Positions 43,743 through 46,086 of a DNA stretch of 46,086 nucleotides are shown here, in pieces. Origin of the DNA: an uncultured Nitrososphaerales archaeon. Its GTDB lineage: Archaea > Thermoproteota > Nitrososphaeria > Nitrososphaerales > Nitrosocaldaceae. The DNA lies in NCBI GenBank assembly GCA_938030895.1, contig CALHIV010000012.1:1-46086 (forward strand), read 5' to 3'. The notes beneath the pieces are model-generated. The model made no database searches and was not told where the DNA came from. It saw nothing but the letters and a program-made list of their open reading frames with translations. A program made the translations under genes and the position numbers. Each line of letters starts with the position of its first letter. Within the stretch, counting starts at the first letter, position 1.

Positions 43743-44501
43743 ATGGGTATAATCGATATCTTCTCAGCATTGATCTCATTTCTGAGCATAATACCTACAC
43801 GTAGATATGAGATAGAGTACATTGCAAGGTATGCATTCCTCTTCCCCTTGGTTGGTATACTCTTGGGCATTATAATAGGTCTCATAGCACTCTTGCTCTC
43901 ATCTACAGTACCGAATGGTATGGTAGTAGCATTGGTCGTGATAGCAATTATACTCTTACTTACTGGTATGCACCATACCGATGCCTTGGCGGACTTTGCT
44001 GATGGGGTTATGGCTAAGGGCAGTAGAGAGGATAAGATCAGGGCATTGAGAGACCCAGCCATAGGGTCTGCTGGCGCATCGGTCCTAATATTATACCTGC
44101 TTGGACTCTTTGTAGCATTGAACATGCTTAATGGGGTGAGCATGCTAAAGGCTATCGTGGTCAGTGAGTGTATAGCCAAATACTCTATGGTACTGCAAGC
44201 ATCTATCGGTAGGGCAGCATGGGAGGGCATGGGCGCACCATTCGTAAGGGCGATGAAGGGCAGAGATTGCAAGGGTGTTAACTGGCCGAGACTACTCATA
44301 GCAACGATTATAACAGTTGGTGTAGCGTATGCTATACTGGATCATCTAAGCGTATACGCATTGATAGGCTCTCTAGCAGTAACAATTCTGCTCCTTGCTG
44401 TAGCAAATAAGAACTTTGGAGGCGCATCTGGAGACCTCTTTGGTGCAACTAATGAGCTATCTAGGCTAGCATCTCTACTTATAATAGCATCATTACAATA
44501 G
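43743..44501 (+). CDS. cobS: Adenosylcobinamide-GDP ribazoletransferase CobS
   Basis: Joins alpha-ribazole to adenosylcobinamide-GDP in the last steps of cobalamin assembly. The N-terminus (LSIIPTRRYEIEYIARYAFL), the catalytic MHHTDALADFADGVMAKGS and later RDPAIGSAGASVLI are typical. It is a 252-residue membrane protein with about six to seven helices. The final part GGASGDLFGATNELSRLASL is the expected family ending. cobY follows 19 bases later. Confidence 0.95.
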   Translation: MGIIDIFSALISFLSIIPTRRYEIEYIARYAFLFPLVGILLGIIIGLIALLLSSTVPNGMVVALVVIAIILLLTGMHHTDALADFADGVMAKGSREDKIRALRDPAIGSAGASVLILYLLGLFVALNMLNGVSMLKAIVVSECIAKYSMVLQASIGRAAWEGMGAPFVRAMKGRDCKGVNWPRLLIATIITVGVAYAILDHLSVYALIGSLAVTILLLAVANKNFGGASGDLFGATNELSRLASLLIIASLQ

Positions 44502-44520
44502 AGATATGATAGGGTAGGGC

Positions 44521-45240
44521 ATGATCGCACTCTTGATGGCTGGAGGGAGAGGCTCTAGACTAGCAGTAGATGAGGAGAAACCGCTAGCCAAGTTGGATGG
44601 TAGGCCAATGATCTCATATGTAATGGATGCACTACTACACTCTAAATGTTTTAATACAGTGATAGTTGGGGTGAGTAAGAATACACCTAGGACTAGGATG
44701 TATATTATGAATGAGTATAGTATTGATAATGAGAATAGCAAGGCTATAGGTGAAGGTTACAATGACTGCAGGATAATGCTGGTCGATACATCTGGGGATG
44801 GTTATGTTATGGATCTCAACTCAATCATACTAAAGGTTAGAGATAACCATCCTTATCATGGATATGGATGCGGATATAGGAACGAACTCTACGATCTCTT
44901 TGTAACCCCAGCAGATCTTCCACTGCTGGATGAGTATATAGTTAGGAGTATAGTTGAAACGGTATACGAGGGAAGGTACAGCAAGGCATGGATAGCAGTT
45001 GTAACAAGCAAGAGATTTCTAGACTCTCTAGGCATATCTAACAGTGACTGCAATGTGAATCACAACTCAACACTCTGCTACACAGGCATAAGCATCGTTA
45101 ATTCAGATGGTGTAAGGGGGATGCCAGAAGTGGTGGAGGAGGAGCATCTAATCTTGGATGATGTAAGGGTAGCGGTGAACGTGAACAGGTTAGAGGATTT
45201 GAGGTTAGCAGCAAGTATTAAGCGTATTAAGGCTTTTTGA
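44521..45240 (+). CDS. cobY: GTP:adenosylcobinamide-phosphate guanylyltransferase CobY
   Basis: This archaeal non-orthologous replacement for CobU transfers GMP to adenosylcobinamide phosphate. The nucleotidyltransferase start ALLMAGGRGSRL, EEKPLAKLDGRPMISYVMD and VTPADLPLLDEYIV are characteristic. It has 239 residues, longer than the roughly 200 usual, with the extra length in a loop around residues 66-115. The sequence before its ATG (agggtagggcatg) is the same as that before cbiF, suggesting a shared translation signal. The C-terminal LAASIKRIK is encoded inside a 20-bp direct repeat found again 66 bp downstream. Confidence 0.9.
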   Translation: MIALLMAGGRGSRLAVDEEKPLAKLDGRPMISYVMDALLHSKCFNTVIVGVSKNTPRTRMYIMNEYSIDNENSKAIGEGYNDCRIMLVDTSGDGYVMDLNSIILKVRDNHPYHGYGCGYRNELYDLFVTPADLPLLDEYIVRSIVETVYEGRYSKAWIAVVTSKRFLDSLGISNSDCNVNHNSTLCYTGISIVNSDGVRGMPEVVEEEHLILDDVRVAVNVNRLEDLRLAASIKRIKAF

Positions 45241-45288
45241 GCAAGGACGGGTCTCTTTTGGCAAAATCGGTTAGCAGCAAGTATTAAG
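45203..45288. repeat. Pair of perfect 20-bp direct repeats, 66 bp apart
   Basis: ggttagcagcaagtattaag occurs at 45203-45222, within the 3' end of cobY, and again at 45269-45288, overlapping the S27e stop at 45284. The layout mirrors the 30-bp repeat at 2781-2877. Confidence 0.92.
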
Positions 45289-45490
45289 GGGCTTCGAATC
45301 TCTTGACCTCTACAGCATTGATTATTGCCTTTCCCCCTGTGCTCTCAACCAGCAGTGAGTTGCACCCTCTGCACCTTATGTTGGTTGTTGAGTGAGAGTA
45401 TACTATCCTCTCTGTATTGCAGGTCCCACATCTGACGAGTATGAAACTACTCCTAGGCTTAGGTATAAGTATATGAGCCCTTTTGCCCAT
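45284..45490 (-). CDS. rps27e: Ribosomal protein S27e
   Basis: A small-subunit ribosomal protein with a zinc ribbon formed by two CxxC pairs, VRCGTCNTER and IRCRGCNSLL. The conserved ending GGKAIINAVEVKRFEAP is present. An upstream ATG at 45517 lies within the L44e gene. The ATG at 45490 (MGKRAHILIPKP) has GGTGAT at 45495-45500 four bases upstream and is preferred, giving 68 residues. It is directly downstream of the L44e gene in the usual archaeal pair. Confidence 0.95.
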   Translation of the reverse strand: MGKRAHILIPKPRSSFILVRCGTCNTERIVYSHSTTNIRCRGCNSLLVESTGGKAIINAVEVKRFEAP

Positions 45491-45500
45491 ACCTATCACC

Positions 45501-45779
45501 TTAGGCAGCGATCTCAACCTTCCTGAGCCTTATACCATATCTCTGTAGTGTGTAGCCACAGTCCTTGCACTTGAACTTGAGGAGTTGCTTCTTGGTAGTC
45601 TTTGCGGTCCTCTTCTGCTCAGGATACTTCTGGCCTCCATAGCCCTTCTTCTCCTCCTCATGCCTCCTCACACCCCATGCTGTACCCCTCTCCTTACCCT
45701 TCTTGTAGAGCGAGATGGTATGTGTTGTGTGCTTCTTGCACCTAGGGCAGTACGTGTTTATCTCCTTCGGTACCTTCAT
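45501..45779 (-). CDS. rpl44e: Ribosomal protein L44e
   Basis: A large-subunit ribosomal protein near the E site. The zinc ribbon cysteines are in TYCPRCKKHTTHT and FKCKDCGYTL, joined by a basic region with YKKGKERGTAWGVRRHEEEK. At 92 residues it is complete. It is transcribed with S27e and divergent from the thermosome gene. Confidence 0.97.
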   Translation of the reverse strand: MKVPKEINTYCPRCKKHTTHTISLYKKGKERGTAWGVRRHEEEKKGYGGQKYPEQKRTAKTTKKQLLKFKCKDCGYTLQRYGIRLRKVEIAA

Positions 45780-45854
45780 GGGTAATCCTCCCCTATACTC
45801 TTATTTAAAGTACACTACAAAAGTTATAAATTGGAGTAGGGAAGAGATAGGATT

Positions 45855-45860
45855 GGTGAT
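45855..45860 (+). promoter_or_regulatory. Ribosome binding site deciding the thermosome start
   Basis: GGTGAT lies four bases before the TTG at 45865. It selects that codon as the start in the absence of a nearby ATG. Confidence 0.65.
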
Positions 45861-45864
45861 CTGA

Positions 45865-46086
45865 TTGGCTATACCAGTAACAACAGCAGGGGGTACTGTA
45901 CCAGTCCTGATACTGAAGGAGGGCGCGAAGGAGACCAGAGGAAGAGAAGCGCAGAGGAACAATATAACAGCAGCGAAGCTCGTAGCAGAGATAGTGAAGA
46001 CAAGCCTAGGTCCTAGAGGCATGGATAAGATGCTTGTAGATACCCTAGGCGATGTTACAATAACCAACGATGGTGCTACAATACTG
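45865..46086 (+). CDS. thsA: Thermosome subunit (group II chaperonin), 5' part only
   Basis: This ATP-dependent chaperonin folds proteins in the cytoplasm. The first 74 codons are present and run off the right edge in frame. [40 protein letters not shown] and [11 protein letters not shown] form the highly conserved equatorial nucleotide-binding start. The start is a TTG with a GGTGAT Shine-Dalgarno sequence four bases upstream. Which paralogue (alpha, beta or other) cannot be told from this part. Confidence 0.95.
   Translation, partial: MAIPVTTAGGTVPVLILKEGAKETRGREAQRNNITAAKLVAEIVKTSLGPRGMDKMLVDTLGDVTITNDGATIL

Overview
The window is a piece of an archaeal chromosome, most likely from an ammonia-oxidising thaumarchaeon (Nitrososphaeria). 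Three things point there. It has two adjacent 4-hydroxybutyryl-CoA dehydratase-family genes, as expected for the 3-hydroxypropionate/4-hydroxybutyrate carbon-fixation cycle. It has a large set of cobalamin biosynthesis genes. It also has archaeal informational genes: PriS/PriL primase, aTrm56, NAC, S27e, L44e, thermosome, Clp1-type kinase and CdvB/ESCRT-III. Base composition is moderately AT-rich with heavy use of AGG/AGA and ATA codons. A thermophilic Nitrosocaldus-like lineage is possible, but I cannot prove it from sequence alone.

Layout. 1-1331: an IS607-type element (tnpA serine recombinase and tnpB), cut by the left edge. 1418-4852: minus-strand genes for a GT-B glycosyltransferase, an AMMECR1 protein, a Mut7-C RNase-fold protein and a CBS-pair protein. 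4887-7600: a small EMC6-like membrane protein and the corrin-ring methyltransferases CbiT, CbiL and CbiF. 7681-9878: CdvB, a glutamate-racemase-like protein lacking both catalytic cysteines, and a type-5 uracil-DNA glycosylase. 10013-12288: a dolichyl-phosphate-sugar synthase fused to GtrA, and a membrane-anchored unknown. 12409-15523: a region of gene decay with a frameshifted phage-structural-like gene and a long, heavily frameshifted DNRLRE-type surface protein. 15558-20349: GlyRS, endonuclease IV, PriL and PriS. 20491-23919: a UPF0182 membrane protein and a class I glutamine amidotransferase. 23995-27210: a 55-residue cysteine-rich gene and the two 4-hydroxybutyryl-CoA dehydratase paralogues. 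27289-30246: aTrm56, HflX and an AbrB-PhoU regulator. 30333-35822: a PUA protein, NAC, an AhaH-like coiled coil, a RuvC-fold protein, Clp1/Grc3 kinase, a small zinc protein, a PAC4-like unknown and a UbiD decarboxylase. 36062-37978: a secreted protein of about 60 RTX nonapeptides. 37990-40616: heme O synthase, an Lrp regulator and aspartate-semialdehyde dehydrogenase. 40689-45240: the lower cobalamin pathway (CobD-like, CbiP, CbiB, CobS, CobY). 45284-46086: S27e, L44e and the start of a thermosome gene.

How it fits together. The two cobalamin blocks cover three ring methylations and the nucleotide-loop assembly. The other ring steps (for example cbiC, cbiD, cbiE, cbiG, cbiH) must lie elsewhere. 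The dehydratase pair, heme O synthase and possibly the aspartate-semialdehyde dehydrogenase-like gene belong to central carbon and energy metabolism. No rRNA, tRNA or CRISPR array was recognised.

The most notable points are the Cys-to-Ser double replacement in the racemase-like protein, a cobyric acid synthase without its glutaminase domain, the long RTX protein, the overlooked 55-residue gene with its own TATA box, the decayed surface-protein locus, and perfect direct repeats 66-67 bp apart at gene ends.
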